Source: Casuarina equisetifolia | Taxonomy: Eukaryota; Streptophyta; Magnoliopsida; Fagales; Casuarinaceae | Direction of reading: 5' to 3' | Length of the DNA stretch: 64,000 bases | Assembly (NCBI GenBank): GCA_028551475.1 | Contig: CM052361.1 | Span: 3,417,501-3,481,500, forward strand | Part shown: in pieces, positions 10,961 to 23,100 of the stretch | Layout: each line of letters opens with the position of its first letter | Numbering within the stretch: position 1 is the stretch's first letter | Notes under the pieces: model-generated | Databases searched by the model: none | What the model was told of the DNA's origin: nothing | Seen by the model: the letters and a program-made list of their open reading frames with translations, nothing else | Made by a program: the position numbers and the translations under genes

Positions 10961-11242
10961 AGGCAATACAGCCACCAGTCTCAGACATCCGTTAATGTGG
11001 TCTGACAACACTCCTGAAAGAAGTGTGAGCGTGTGAAACTGTAAGTAGGAAAACCGCCCGGTTGAGGTGCAGCCAAGGCTAATGCCGGTAATCAATGAAA
11101 ATGGTGCAACAAAGAGACTGGTAAAACCCAGAGGCAGTTGGAGAGTACAAAGCCGGCTGTTCTTATGTACAAACCACATGAACAACCAAAATAAAGTGAG
11201 CCCATAAACAAGTGACAAACAGATGTAACATATCGGGCACAT
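10859..11242 (-). CDS. Possible membrane-protein ORF, uncertain
   Basis: This is a 127-codon open frame with a strongly hydrophobic first half (LVYGLTLFWLFMWFV, then SLFVAPFSLITGIS). It could be a decayed relative of the neighbouring membrane protein gene. The 3' third runs into the GC-rich minisatellite and is not believable as protein. I report it only because of the clear hydrophobic segments; a chance frame is equally possible. Confidence 0.2.
   Translation of the reverse strand: MCPICYICLSLVYGLTLFWLFMWFVHKNSRLCTLQLPLGFTSLFVAPFSLITGISLGCTSTGRFSYLQFHTLTLLSGVLSDHINGCLRLVAVLPASLGAKRMRKQKESKTRILRGYIGCCGGAEADK
10955..11028. repeat. Dispersed repeat, copy at 10.96 kb
   Basis: This roughly 70-bp segment (gagggaagcaggcaatacagccacc ... 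catccgttaatgtggtctga) has a close partner at about 27885-27985 in the same orientation. It is short and non-coding. Confidence 0.6.
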
Positions 11243-11335
11243 AACGCCATCGCCTCCATCAGATAAGGAATTTGATGCCGTTTTGTAACCAACAAGATCA
11301 TCGCTTGTGAGGAACAGTGGACTATTCTCTTAGAC

Positions 11336-12023
11336 CATTAAAAAGATAAAATAAAATAAATTTAAAATATAAAATAAAATAACCAAACCAATAATCTATA
11401 CCACTCCCTTTACAATGATCATGTCTTTTTATAAAGAAGAGATATAAAATTTTAGACTAATTAGACTTATTTAAGTAAATCTTATTTTATCTAATGAAAT
11501 TTTCAAAAATCTTAAACTAACTCAATTAATTTTAAGAAATCCTAAGTTAAACCGACTTGACTAATATTGGGTGGGACCCATGAGCCCAAGCCTGTAACAT
11601 ATCACCCCCTTTAAAGAAAAGGGATCCTCGACCTTTTCAATGATCATCCCCTCGAATAGATCAGTTGGCAACTGATCTCACTCTTGTTTGCTTGTGTATT
11701 CGAGGAATGATAAGTTATTCTCTCACAAAGGATAGAGTAGGGGAATGGCGAGCTATTCTCTCATTAAAAAGATAAAATAAAATAAATTTAAAATATAAAA
11801 CAAATGATTAAACCAACCATCAATACTGCCCTTTTACATAGATCTTATCCTTTTATAAGGGAGAAACTAAGAATCCTAAACTGATTCAACCTATCAAGGA
11901 TATCTTATCTTATTCAAGGAAATCCCCAAAAATTCTACACTAACTCAACTTCTCCATAGAAATCCTAAATCAAACCTACTTAAACTAATTATGGGCTAGA
12001 GCTGCAAACCTAAACCCGTAACA
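11336..12023 (-). mobile_element. Deleted Ty3-gypsy-like LTR pair (inferred)
   Basis: Two direct repeats of about 265 bp (11336-11599 and 11762-12023) start with cattaaaaagataaaataaa and end at gtaac(a). They are separated by only about 160 bp. Read on the minus strand each begins TGTTAC(A/G)GG, and the 160-bp internal part ends in GAGGATCCCTTTTCTTTAAA followed by GGGGGTGAT, which resembles the region just before the 3' LTR of plant gypsy elements. I infer an internally deleted or miniature LTR element. The ends and target-site duplication are not clear. Confidence 0.5.
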
Positions 12024-12057
12024 GAATCCAATGAAGAGGATATTTAAAAAGTGTAAC

Positions 12058-12240
12058 ATAAACTTTGGTATCACTAGCTCAAGTGGTAAACTACTGGAGA
12101 CCCCGACTATGAGGTTTATATCCAAAATTATGAACGAAAATAATAAAAACTTAGTCGTTAATTTGAAAAGAGATAATAATTTATATTTAAAATAGTGAAC
12201 ATATAAAAGATGATAGCTATGTATGTGTAGTGGGTCGTGC
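12058..12240 (+). mobile_element. tRNA-related SINE-like sequence
   Basis: The segment begins with ACTAGCTCAAGTGGTAAACT, a good box-A-like sequence. About 40 bases later comes a degenerate box-B-like GAGGTTTATATCC. This pair and spacing are typical of plant tRNA-derived SINEs. The 3' end is not defined; an AT-rich tail follows. Confidence 0.4.
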
Positions 12241-12439
12241 TAAGTCCAATGTGGGTGGCTGCGGTATGTGTTCCATAAGTTCTAGTTGCTAATGAAAAAG
12301 TGGAACCTAATGATAGCTAAGGGGATTCAAACTAGAAAGTATATAGAAGCCTTATTAGAAGCTGCTTGTATTTAACAATAACCAAGCTTGACTTGCTTTT
12401 TCTTGTGAGGTATGTTGCATTTTCAACATGGGATTAACA

Positions 12440-12710
12440 TCCAAATAATCAAGAAGCAGTAGCATTATAGGTGGCTAAAGCAGAAGTAGAATATGTATCC
12501 ATTCCTATTGTAACGAACCAATTTATTTGGCCTGAAGAGTGCTTAAAGCTATGGGAGTAGAACAAAAGAAAGCCACTATAATTAAGTATGATAACAATTC
12601 TGCCATTTGTATCTAGTTTATCATAGTCGGACAAAACATATTGCAACAAAGATGCACTTTATAAGAAAAGTTGAAAATGAAGAGAATGTCCTAGCATCGC
12701 TGGAGGTTTA
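12440..12710 (+). pseudogene. Ty1-copia RNase H fragment
   Basis: Split over shifting frames are parts of the copia RNase H domain: KAEVEYVSI, an F/IW...LKAMGVEQKKATI stretch, YDNNSAICI and HSRTKHIATKMHFIRKVENE. Several stops and frameshifts interrupt it. No LTRs or other pol domains flank it, so it is an isolated remnant. Confidence 0.8.
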
Positions 12711-13366
12711 GGAATGTTAAGTATATTGACCGGTAATGACGATGATGTATAGGTATCATCGAATCCCGAGTCTAGAGTTAATGGGGCGGGTAGAGTTTCG
12801 GGAGGGTCGGGGAAAAGGTGAAGGCAAAATGATAATCTTGATTAAAAATGAAGGGCAAAATGGTAAATTCACCCAAAAATTTTGGGTGCAAAAAAGAAAC
12901 AACCCAACAGTTTACTTTTCTAACTTGATAATGATGGCTGGGAAGGAAAGCATAAGTGATTTAGGTCTCAAGGCAAAAAAAGCTCGGTTACCATATAACA
13001 AAAATGGGAAGATGGAGATCGCCTAGGAGTAAGTAAATTATTTTATATTGCTGTGATAATTCTATATAATGGGAAGCCTAGTTATATAAGCTTAATTCTT
13101 AGTCTAAATGAGGATTATAGCGAATACATGAAAATATTATGAGAATATTATACAAAATATTATCTTAATTATAGGACTGATTTGGTAACTATAGATACTA
13201 ACAATAGGTTTTTGTTTTTCTTGAATGAAATGTCCCTCAGCGCTGCGCTGACATGAGGGGATAAATGAAGAAAACGTATCAGTGCATGTCGGCGACCTTG
13301 AAGGAATATACTATGGGTCCCCGTATTTTTCACTCTGCACTTGATACAACAGTAGTAAAGCATTAG
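12711..13366. other. Intergenic debris, no gene seen
   Basis: AT-rich sequence follows the copia fragment and contains a 96-codon frame (12736-13026) without recognisable features. Near 13232-13259 there is a small hairpin, CCCTCA...TGAGGG, around cagcgctgcgctg. Confidence 0.4.
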
Positions 13367-13541
13367 TGTAAGAATTTGAACCTCTCTTTGTATTGATACT
13401 GCATTGCTTTACAATGTACAATATGGGGTCTTTATATAGGCTTAGAATAAAACTATACAAGGAAAGAAATGATTAGGAAAATATTTACATAATGCTAATT
13501 ATCCTAATTTCACGTTGTGATAATATTGATATTCCATAACA
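13367..13541 (-). mobile_element. Solo LTR (copia-like) with ATTAG target duplication
   Basis: The 175-bp segment begins TGTAAGAATTTGA and ends ATTCCATAACA. It is bounded on both sides by ATTAG (13362-13366 and 13542-13546), a perfect 5-bp target-site duplication. Its first bases match the plus-strand start of the LTRs of the element at 39868-45401, so it probably belongs to a related family and is in the same minus orientation. It lies in the 5' region of the NPF pseudogene and is absent from the corresponding place in the second NPF copy. Confidence 0.8.
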
Positions 13542-13730
13542 ATTAGTCTTGCTCTGCAAATACTCACACTCTGTCTCTCACTCTCTTACTCTCTGTGTCT
13601 CTTTGTGTCTCTCTGTTCACCGAAAGGTTCCATTCCATTTCGACCCCATCTTCCTTTGTGTTCTACAGGCGCAGCCATGGATTTTTCTGTTTTGATGTAA
13701 TACAGAATGCTGTGGTTCCTGGAGAATATT

Positions 13731-16484
13731 ATGCCGTTCTTATCCATCCTAAGGGCTAAAATTTTAATCTCAATAATAGAAGGTACTTGTGCTAGATCAT
13801 GATACCTTTCCCAATAATCGAATAGTTTTAGCGCGTCAGGTCTGATAATCCATTAGCAAGTTATTGGATCTAATCGCTGGTTGGAAGTAATTGCAAAAAA
13901 TCTTGGCTATGAGAGTATCTCTTTTGTTCCTTATTTCAACACAAAATTAGTCCCTTGCATTTCATTTGCTGTGATTCTTAATCATACCTTGTCAACAACT
14001 CACAAAATAGAGCCCACTCGGAAGCCCTTAAGGTTGAGGCATCACTTAAAGTGCCCTTAAAGAATAGGATATACATTCTAACTATTAGTTATACTTTTTG
14101 ATACAATGGTAACGACTAAAGATCTTAAATTACCAATTTATGTACCAAGTCACCTCAAATTTTGTTTATTTGTTTATGGATACACCCTAAAGGAATCTCT
14201 TTCTCTTCTATTTTAGGTTTGGTATGGGCTGACAAACTGGTGGAGCTTGTTTTGTGGATGATGGTGGCATACTTAATAGATAAGTGGGACCTTAACTTAC
14301 TTATGCTTCGCTAATTGTGACTGGATTTACTGGTGTTGAAGCCATAATGCCCCTGGGGATGGCCTTCCTTGCAGATGCTTACATCGGTGTATATTCAATG
14401 CTCTTTTACAGCAGTCTTGCTTACAGCTTTGTCAGTTTTCTCAGTTCCCACTAATTTTTGAGAAAGTTATAGGACTTATACAAGCCGAAGGTGGACTAAT
14501 TATATGGTGTCACAGTAGGGGTTGGCCATCCTGACAATCTCAGTTAAATGGAGTGCCAGCAGCGCAAACATTGATGACACCCAAAAGAGCCTCTTTTTTC
14601 ACAGCATTAGCCCTCAAAGCGGTTGCGGTATCTGGTTTTGGGGCATGCTTGAGTCGTTCCTGGGAGCAACGAAAAAGAATCCTAGCAGATGATCCTAAAG
14701 AGAAAAGATGTGGGAAATTCAAACGTTCCAGGGAATAAGTTTCTTTTTTCTTTTTTAGGTTTTGTAGCTGGATTTCTAATTTCAGCTGCTCCATTGCACG
14801 TCTCGTATGGAATGGCAGCAGTAGGGATGGTAACGGCAACTTTTCTGCTCGGAAGCCACCCGGTCACTGCTCTGATCAGAAGTGGCTCCGACAAATGGGC
14901 TGAACCGCAGGAGAGTCCGCTTACAACTGTCTGTAGATTCTTTGTCTCCTCGGCTTCCAAGATGTTTCACCTTCCAAAGCAGGCTACTGAAGTCTATGAA
15001 GAAGAATGTCAATCCAGTCTTCACTTTCTGCCTCATACCCAGGGCCTTGGGTTCTCATCGCTTCTCTCTTTCTCTCTCTCTATCAAAAGCACAAATATGT
15101 CAAATTTGCAATCAATCGAGCTATTAGAAATCTTAACGACCACGTCACTTTTCATGTTTTCTGTCCATAGCAACTTTTACACTTTTTCCCTTGTGAATTA
15201 CTATTTTTTTTATTAAAGAGAAAAATATTATATCATAAAAATACAATTTTAAACAATATATAAATATAGATTTCTCAACAACTAGCATTTTCTTTGAGTT
15301 AGCACTAAGCTTATTTACCCATCAAAGCTAATTTGACCCACTCAAATTCCCTCCCAACTTTAAGTTTTTTAGGTATGCTTGGTAGATGAAAGAGTATCGA
15401 TGACAAAGCCCCCCAAAAAAAATATAATCATTTGATCATGTTTAGATATAGAGTTGCTCTTACTTAATTTTGAACTAATTTTTGAATTAAACCTTTAACT
15501 TACATATATATTGAAGTGCCAACAGCTGGCTTTTGACTTGTTTTATTATCAAGCTACCGAATAAAATGATCTCTGACAAATGGCTTTCTATTGCAGGTGG
15601 CTTGACAAGGCCGCCAATGAGTTGCAAACCCAAACTTCGGGAAAAAAGCATAATAGATGGAGACTTTGTAGGGTAACTGAAGTAGAGGAAACAAAAATCT
15701 TTGCGCGCATGATACCCATGTGGACGACCTTCATTATGAGTGGGGTCGTGAGCTCCACGGGGGACACTTTTTAGAGCAAGCTAACAGGATGAAAGAAATG
15801 GCCAAATATTCCCCTTTTTTTTTTTTCGGACTCCAAATTTTCTTCGAAGCTACAACACTAGCCATCGTTAAACTTTGTCGCATCGCATCTCAAAGGTTAA
15901 AGCCAAGGGGCTTCGGAAAATATGTAGTTATCATTGGAATCTCAGTAGCTACGTTATGTTCCATAGGATGTTGTTCCACTGCTGCAAATGTGGAGAGACG
16001 CAGGCTCGACGTGATTAAAAGCCATGACCTGAAGTACAATCTGAGAGCCTATATCCCAATGAGCGTGTGGTGGCTTCTTCCACAGTTTTTCCTTCTTGCT
16101 GCCCATGATGGAATCACTGAGTGCATATGTGATGACCTTGATGAAGCCTCTGGTTATAGCATCGCTTGTTTCTTCAACGGTCAAGTTCCTGCTTCCATAA
16201 TCCCCTACTTGAAACTTCTAACCAAAGCTGCATTTGGAGTAGGAGCTTTCGGTAGCTTGGTTTTGGTTTATGCTGTCGGCAAGGTTAGCGAAAGCGGCAG
16301 GAAACCAAGTTGGTTTCAGAGCGGACTAGATGAAAGTCGCTTGGATTATTACTTTAGGACCGTGGCAGTGCTGAGTTTTATGAACCTCTTATTCTGCATA
16401 TGGGTGGCAACTTGGTACACCGATCAGCACTCTGCAAATCGGGAGTCTAAAATGCCAGAACACAAAGCATCCTGCCCCGTTTAA
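13731..16484 (+). pseudogene. NRT1/PTR (NPF) transporter pseudogene, copy 1
   Basis: This is the first copy of the duplicated NPF gene, aligned with the copy at 20187-23318. Exon equivalents are 13731-13755, 14217-about 14434, about 14519-15050 and 15597-16484. Lesions compared with copy 2: a one-base deletion near 14297 puts exon 2 out of frame; an extra T near 14596 and an extra base near 14735 (creating a stop at 14736-14738) break exon 3; a four-base loss near 15766 turns the STGDTYFLEQ region into a stop; and the exon 1 donor reads CT instead of GT. The last exon is otherwise open for about 240 codons (KYVVIIGISVATLCSIG, VWWLLPQFFLLAAHDGITE). No complete transporter can be read. Confidence 0.85.
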
Positions 16485-18829
16485 TTAAGAAGTGAGTGAT
16501 TGGAAGGACTTCATTTTACAACTCGTTTTTCTTGTGTTTTCCTGTCTAATGTTCATACTAATATAAAATGCGTTAAAATTATAAAATTGGTTAATAAAGA
16601 TTAGATCGTTTTACTCTTCAATAACAAATGTTGGTGGTACAAACTCAATTACTAAGTCAAAAAGGTTAAACTTATTGGCATGACAGACTCAATTAACATG
16701 TCATTAACATTAAGTCATTGTAAAAGAATGAACTTAAAAAGCTACTTGATGTGGCTCATGTTCCTTTCTATCTTCAGTCATACCAACGAGAGAACGTCAT
16801 TTTACCATGGATGCCAGATGTGGTCCTCACGGGGCTGCTTTGTTCCAAGCTTCTACTCCCATTGCACAGGAACTTCCCACGCCACCTTGGCTACTTCAAT
16901 AGCTTTCACAAAAGAACCTGAAGATCTCGGCAACTTTTTATTGTTTCAAAGAGAGCACTTGTCTAAAGCAATCCTTTCGTTTAGCAAATCTTTCTATGTG
17001 GGAACCAAGTTCTTTAACCTGTTACAACTAATTTTTTGTCTCTGTACCACCGAGGTTCCTGATAGACATGGTATCCTCTTTCCAGGATAATTGTTTGTTT
17101 TTCTCTCATCGGAACAGGAAGTGCTTTAGCTATATTATGACATATTTTCCAATAATCTACTAGTGTTAGCACATTGGTTCAAGTAATTGTTGGTAACGGA
17201 TCAATAATCTACAAGTCCTGAATGTTGAAATATTTGGATCTTCAAAATGCTTTGCACTTCATACCTGATGATGTATAATCACAGGTGAGAAATAATTGTA
17301 AGTAAATCCCCAATACATCACATAGATAACATTAAAAAAGTATAATAAATCAACAATTAGCTAACAACACGAATGCCAAATGCTCAATAATCAAACAGAA
17401 ACATCACACAGTTTCCTTCTTAATATTGTGAATAAAACGATATTTCCTTCCTTTCTTTAGCACTTTGGGCTTGCTTTATTTTCTGTGAGTATAGTGAAAA
17501 TGGTATCATTAAAAGTAAAAAAGAAAGTGAAATGCTTGTCCCGAACGTGGAGGCTTTTAAGTTCCATAAGGTTTACAGTTTTGCCAAAAATGCACAGTAG
17601 TCATGTCCCCTTCCGCCATGATAAGCACCAATCAGAAAAGAAGACTAGTTTTGCCAAAAATTCAAGTTTTATTTGCCTTAGTGGTTGTACATATAAAATA
17701 ATCCGTCAAAATTGGTACTATTATACTTCGAGTAGCTTGAAAAAAAAAAACGATGAATATGGGAAGGAAAAACAAGTAGATTGGAGAAAAAAAAGTCTTG
17801 ATCAACTTTGAGCAGTTCTATGCAAAAATTATGAAGAAAAAAAAATAAGATCCACTAATTTAATAACAATGGAATCTATAATTGATAGTAAAGAACAAGT
17901 TAAAAATATTAACTTAATTAAGAAAAGTTAGAAAAAAAATTACCCAAATTTTCAATCTAAATTTGTTGACAACAATCCAACTAATTTTTTTAAAAAAAAA
18001 ATCTAAATTTACTAATAAAAATGAGCTCAATTAGACCATGGATTGACTTTAATAAACTATTTGGATGACTAATGTGCAATTACATAGGACTTCTAATTCC
18101 TAATCTAAGCTTAGGGCAATACCATCTTAAATGACCTAATATAAGACCCAAATTTAGGTTGGATCTGCCCAATAGATTCGGTAGCATTGTTGATGTCTAA
18201 AGTAGAAGTAGAATATGTATCCATTCTTGTAGTAACTGTGCACTTGAAAAACAAAGGGCGAAGATGTGAACTAGCAAGCTAGTGGAGAAGGCAACAACTA
18301 GCTTTTGAGATGGTAAGCCTTAATATGAGAAAACCCTTTGCGTAATATCAAAAGTTAGAAAGGAAATCCTGAAATGGGCGTGTTGCGAAGAGCTGGAGGC
18401 TCAATGAAGATGATAGTAGTCATGTATCCACTCCCAGCAGGTAACTTTGGGTGGGCTTACGTGGCACAAACATGCATTGGGAATGACCAAGTATGGTCTT
18501 CATATAAACTGTCGGTTTGAGTGCGTGCCATGAAGAACAAAACCATGCCAATCTTTCGAAGTAAAATCAACGCTGATATGTGGGACCCTCAAAAGGAAGA
18601 GAGGTAGAAATGTAGAAAAATCTCAGCTCACACAGCCGACCCTGAAGGGTATGAACGAGGTAAGTTGAAGGTGACTGAAAAAGTACCTCGTGTCTGGTGA
18701 CGACCCGGTATTAGTAGACCTCCTCCGCGTGGGGCGGTGCCTTACCTCTCCTCCTTTTCCCTCCACCCCGTCTTTCCTGGCAACTTCTGTCTCGCTTGAT
18801 AGGCCAATTGTTCATGTTGCTTTTTCAAG
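16485..18829. other. 3' flank of NPF copy 1 and spacer
   Basis: About 16485-17480 is the duplicated 3' flank, matching about 23320-24300 (shared gatgccagatgtggtcc and catggcttgtc-free stretches). The 136-codon frame at 16680 lies in this flank and is not supported as a gene. A 50-bp copia RNase H-like scrap (AGAAGTAGAATATGTATCC) lies at about 18190-18235. The rest is AT-rich with no gene seen. Confidence 0.6.
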
Positions 18830-19491
18830 ATGATAAACAAAGGATCGACAAAACAGAAAACATTCCAAGACTTTTGCAACCAAGGCTTCTATTTTGCCGA
18901 CAAAAATATACAAGCAACAAAAGCTGGCAATAAAGCTCTTAGTCCTAGAACATACAAAGAAAGTTCACCGATGCACATACAAAAAGAGTTCCCCTATTTA
19001 AGAACACCAAGCCTCCTGACATACATTTGTCATTAATGCAAAAGGACATTTCTTCTTCCTTAAGCCATAACCTTTCAAACTACTCCTCTTTAGTCTTGCT
19101 GGACACTTGACTTCTGTAAAGCTATCAAATGAACGACAACCGCGTCACAGCTCATCAGTTCACACGTTCTGGCAGAAGTTTCCTTAAGCAAGCATTTACA
19201 CTTCAAGCAAGTTGCATCTTTCTATCTTGGAACGGATTACTTGTTCAAATTGATCCTCTGTCGTCTTTGTACTAAAGAATACGGAGGTCCCTGGGCTACA
19301 AGCATTCCTTATTTTTTCTCCCAGAATAAGAGGTTCTTTGAACTAGCTTGGTACTAGATTGCTGCAGGAAGCCTTGTTCTTCTCTCTCCGTCAGCTAGCT
19401 GCAATTTATATGAGTCGAAAGGTCCCTGTATTTTTCACTGTGCAGTAGTCTCGCACTGCAAATACTCACTCTCATTCTGTCTGTCTGTCTC

Positions 19492-19525
<34 letters not shown>

Positions 19526-20186
19526 ACGTCTAATGTTACCATCCTTGTAAATGTTAAAAGCACCATGAGTAGTTACTGAACCAGTCTTTTACCAAAGTAG
19601 TAACGGGCTTGCATCATCTTTACAATTTATTTGTCACATCTGTTCACCGTAAGTTTCCATCCATTTTCGACGTCTATGAAGCCCGACCCCATCTTTCTGT
19701 GCGTTTTACCAGCGCAGCCATGGAATTCCATCCTCATGGCTAAATTAACTAGACCGCTTTCGAAAGAAAGACGAACGCTGGTTCCCCCTGAAAAGCAAAA
19801 GACAATAACGCGGTACGACATTTCCTTGCGATTCTCCGGTCTTTTCCTCCCTCCTTCCACAAAACTTCGATCTCGCGGAAGAGACCAATTATAAAAGCGT
19901 TCCTTACCGCCCGAAATATCCTTATTCGGTTTACATCTGATACCAGCTTCGCCCACCATGCATAATTCAGAGATAGTAAAGCCAACCCCTTTTTGGAGGT
20001 GAACAAACCTCTAAATCTCATGGTTTCTTGCCCATTTCTGATTTTCTCATTCTGCAAGTTACTTACATCTTCCTACCTTGGAACCAAGTACTTTAACTTG
20101 GTCCAACTAATTTTTACTTCAACTTGGCCCAACTAATTTTCCTGTTTCCGTTGTAATACAGGGCGCTGTGGTTCCTGGAGAACATT
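18830..20186. other. 5' region of NPF copy 2
   Basis: Non-coding. It includes a CT microsatellite at about 19486-19526. The duplicated leader (gttcaccg...gcgcagccatgg) at about 19640-19722 matches 13615-13680. Between that leader and the proposed first exon, about 410 bp (roughly 19727-20139) are absent from copy 1. Confidence 0.6.
19478..19526. repeat. CT microsatellite
   Basis: A (CT)n run with a few interruptions (tctgtctgtctgtctctctctc) in the 5' region of NPF copy 2. A shorter, more broken version lies at the corresponding place of copy 1 (about 13566-13616). Confidence 0.8.
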
Positions 20187-23100
20187 ATGCCGTTCTTATC
20201 CATAGTAAGGGCAAAATTTGTCATCTTAAGAATACAAGGTACTTGAGCTAGATTATGATACATTTCTCAATAATCAAATGATTTAGCGCATCGGGTCTGC
20301 TAATTACCATGAACAAGTTGTTGGATCTAATCATTGGTTAGAAGTAAGTGCAAGCACATGACAAAAATCTGGGCATTATCTTACGAGAGTATCTCTTTTG
20401 TTCCGTTTTTCAACACAGAATTAGTCCCTTGCATTTCATTTGTTATGATTCTTAATCGTACCTTATCAACAATTCATGCAAAATCTGGCATATTCCTTTA
20501 TATTTCTCCTTTATTTTGCTAGACATTTAAGCCTTTTTGCAGCAAGTACACAATCGGAAGTTGTTCGTTTCGTTATGCAGGCAAAAGTAATTTTTTTGTG
20601 ACACCATTTATGGCTATTGATACCTACAATATCACACAGAAGACGTTGAAAAAGGCACTTAAAGTAGTTCTCCAATCCTTGATATTAAAAAATGCCTATG
20701 GATTTTTGTAGTGTCCCAAAAAAATCAATTGGTGATTATTCCTGTCAATGCAGTTACCTCTTGTATGATAAGCAAAGGGTTTGGATTTTTGTAGTGTCCC
20801 ACAAAAATCAATTGGTGATTATTGCTGTCAATGCAATTCCCTAATGTATGGTCACATAAGCAAAAGGGTTTAGATGGGAAATAATATGTTAAGTTTGGTA
20901 GGCATTGTTAAATAGTCAATAGTTGGGCACTGCTTTAAGAGCCCTTAAAAGGATAAGATATCTGTTCTAACTATTAGTTACGCTTTTTGATACAGTGGTA
21001 ACGACTAAAGATCTTAAACTACCAATTTATGTACCAAGTTACCTCAAATTTTGTTCATTATTTTTGGATACACCCTAAAGTAATCTCTCTCTTCCATTAT
21101 AGCTTTGGTATGGGCCGACAAACTAGTGGAGCTTGTTTTGTGGACGATGGTGACATACTTGACAGATGAGTGGAATCTTGATATTACTCATGCTTCGGCA
21201 ATTGTGACTGGATTTACCGGTGTAGAAGCCATAATGCCCCTGGGGATGGCCTTCCTTGCAGATGCTTACTTCGGTGTCTATTCAATACTCTTTGACAGCA
21301 GTCTTGCTTACAGCTTTGTAAGTTTCTCAGTTCCCACTCATTTTTGAGTAAGTTATGGGACTTGTATAAGCCGAAGGTGTACTAATTATGTGGTGTTATT
21401 GCAGGGGTTGGCCATCCTGACAATCTCAGTAAATTGGATTACCAGCAGCGGATACCTTGATGACACCCAAAGCGGCCTCTTTTTCACAGCGTTGGCCCTC
21501 AAAGCGGTTGGGGTATCTGGTTTTGGGGCATGTTTGAGTCGTTTCCGGGAGCAACGTAAAAGAATCCTAGCAGATGATCTAAAAGAGAAAAGATGTGGGA
21601 AATTCAAACGTTTCAGGGATACGTTTCTTTTTTACTTTGCAGGTTTTGTATTTGGATTTCTAATTTTAGCTGCTCCATTCGAAGTCTCATGTGGAATGGC
21701 AGCAGTAGGGATGGTAACGGCAACTTTTCTGCTCAGAAGTGGCCCGGCAGCTGCTCTGACCAGAAGTGGCTCGGACAAATGGGCTGATCCGCAGGGGAGT
21801 CCTCTTACAATTATCTGTAGAGTCTTTGTCTCCTCCGCTTCCAATATGTTTCACCTCCCAAAGCAGGCTAATGAACTCTATGAAGAAGAATGTCAATCGT
21901 ATCTTCAGTTTCTGCCTCATACCCAGGGCCTTAGGTTCTCATCTCTCTCTCTCTCTCTCTCTCCCCCTCAACTTTCACTTTTTCTTGTGGTGGATTCCTA
22001 CTTTTTCTACTAAAAGGTAAAAAAGTATATTATAAAGATGCAACTTTCGAATAATATATAAATATTGATTTATTCTTCTTAACTCAAGAATTATCTTTTC
22101 TTTGAACCTATTTACCGGTCAAATCCAAGTTGACTCACTCCAATTCTCTTTCAACTTCAAGTTTTTTTGGTATGCTTGATGTACAAAAGAGTATTATTAA
22201 CAAAATCACACATAAAAGAAACATAATCCATAAGTAATGTTTAGATATAAGTTGTTTCTTCTTAATTTTGAACTAGTTTTTGAAATAAACTTGTTAACTT
22301 ACTTATATTTTTGGTTCATTAATTTCCCTTACTTTGTGGTGCCAACAACTAGTTTTTAACTTGTTTATTATCAAGCTATACACATGACGCATAAAATGAT
22401 CTCTGAAAAATGGCTTTCTAATGCAGGTGGCTTGACAAGGCCGCCAGAAAATTGCAAACCCAAACTCCGGAGAAAAAGCATAATAGATGGAGACTTTGCA
22501 GGGTAACTGAAGTAGAAGAAACAAAAATCTTTGTGCGCATGATACCCATGTGGACGACCTTCATTATGAGTGGGGTCGTGAGCTCCACGGGCGACACTTA
22601 CTTTTTGGAGCAAGCTAACAATATGAAAGAAATGGCCAAATATTCCTTTCTTCTTTTTTTGGGACTACAAATTTTCTCCAAAGCTACAAATTCGGCCATC
22701 GTTGAACTTTGTCGCATCGAATCTCAAAGGTTAAAGCGAAAGGGATTAGGAAAATATGTAGCTATAATTGGAATCTCAGTAGCAACGTTATGTTCCATAG
22801 GATGTTGTTCCACTGCTGCAAGTGTGGAGAGACGCAGGCTCGACGTGATTAAAAGCCATGACCTGAAGTACAATCAGAAAGCCTATATCCCGATGAGCGT
22901 GTGGTGGCTTCTTCCACAGTTTTTCCTTCTTGCGGCCCATGATGGAATCACTGAGTACATCTGCGATGACCTTGATGAAGCCTCTGGTTATAGCATCGCT
23001 TGTTTCTCCAACGGCCAAGTTCCTGCTTCCATAATCCCCTACTTGAAACTTCTAACCAAAGCTGCATTTGGAGTAGGAGCTTTCGGTAGCTTGGTTTTGG

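Noticed and set aside
16680..17090. A 136-codon ORF after NPF copy 1 with a shorter relative after copy 2
   Set aside because: Both lie in duplicated 3' flank; the frame is not kept between the two copies, so conservation reflects duplication and not coding.
19627..20057. Overlapping ORFs on both strands near 19.6-20.1 kb
   Set aside because: They lie in a segment inserted upstream of NPF copy 2, with no recognisable domain on either strand.
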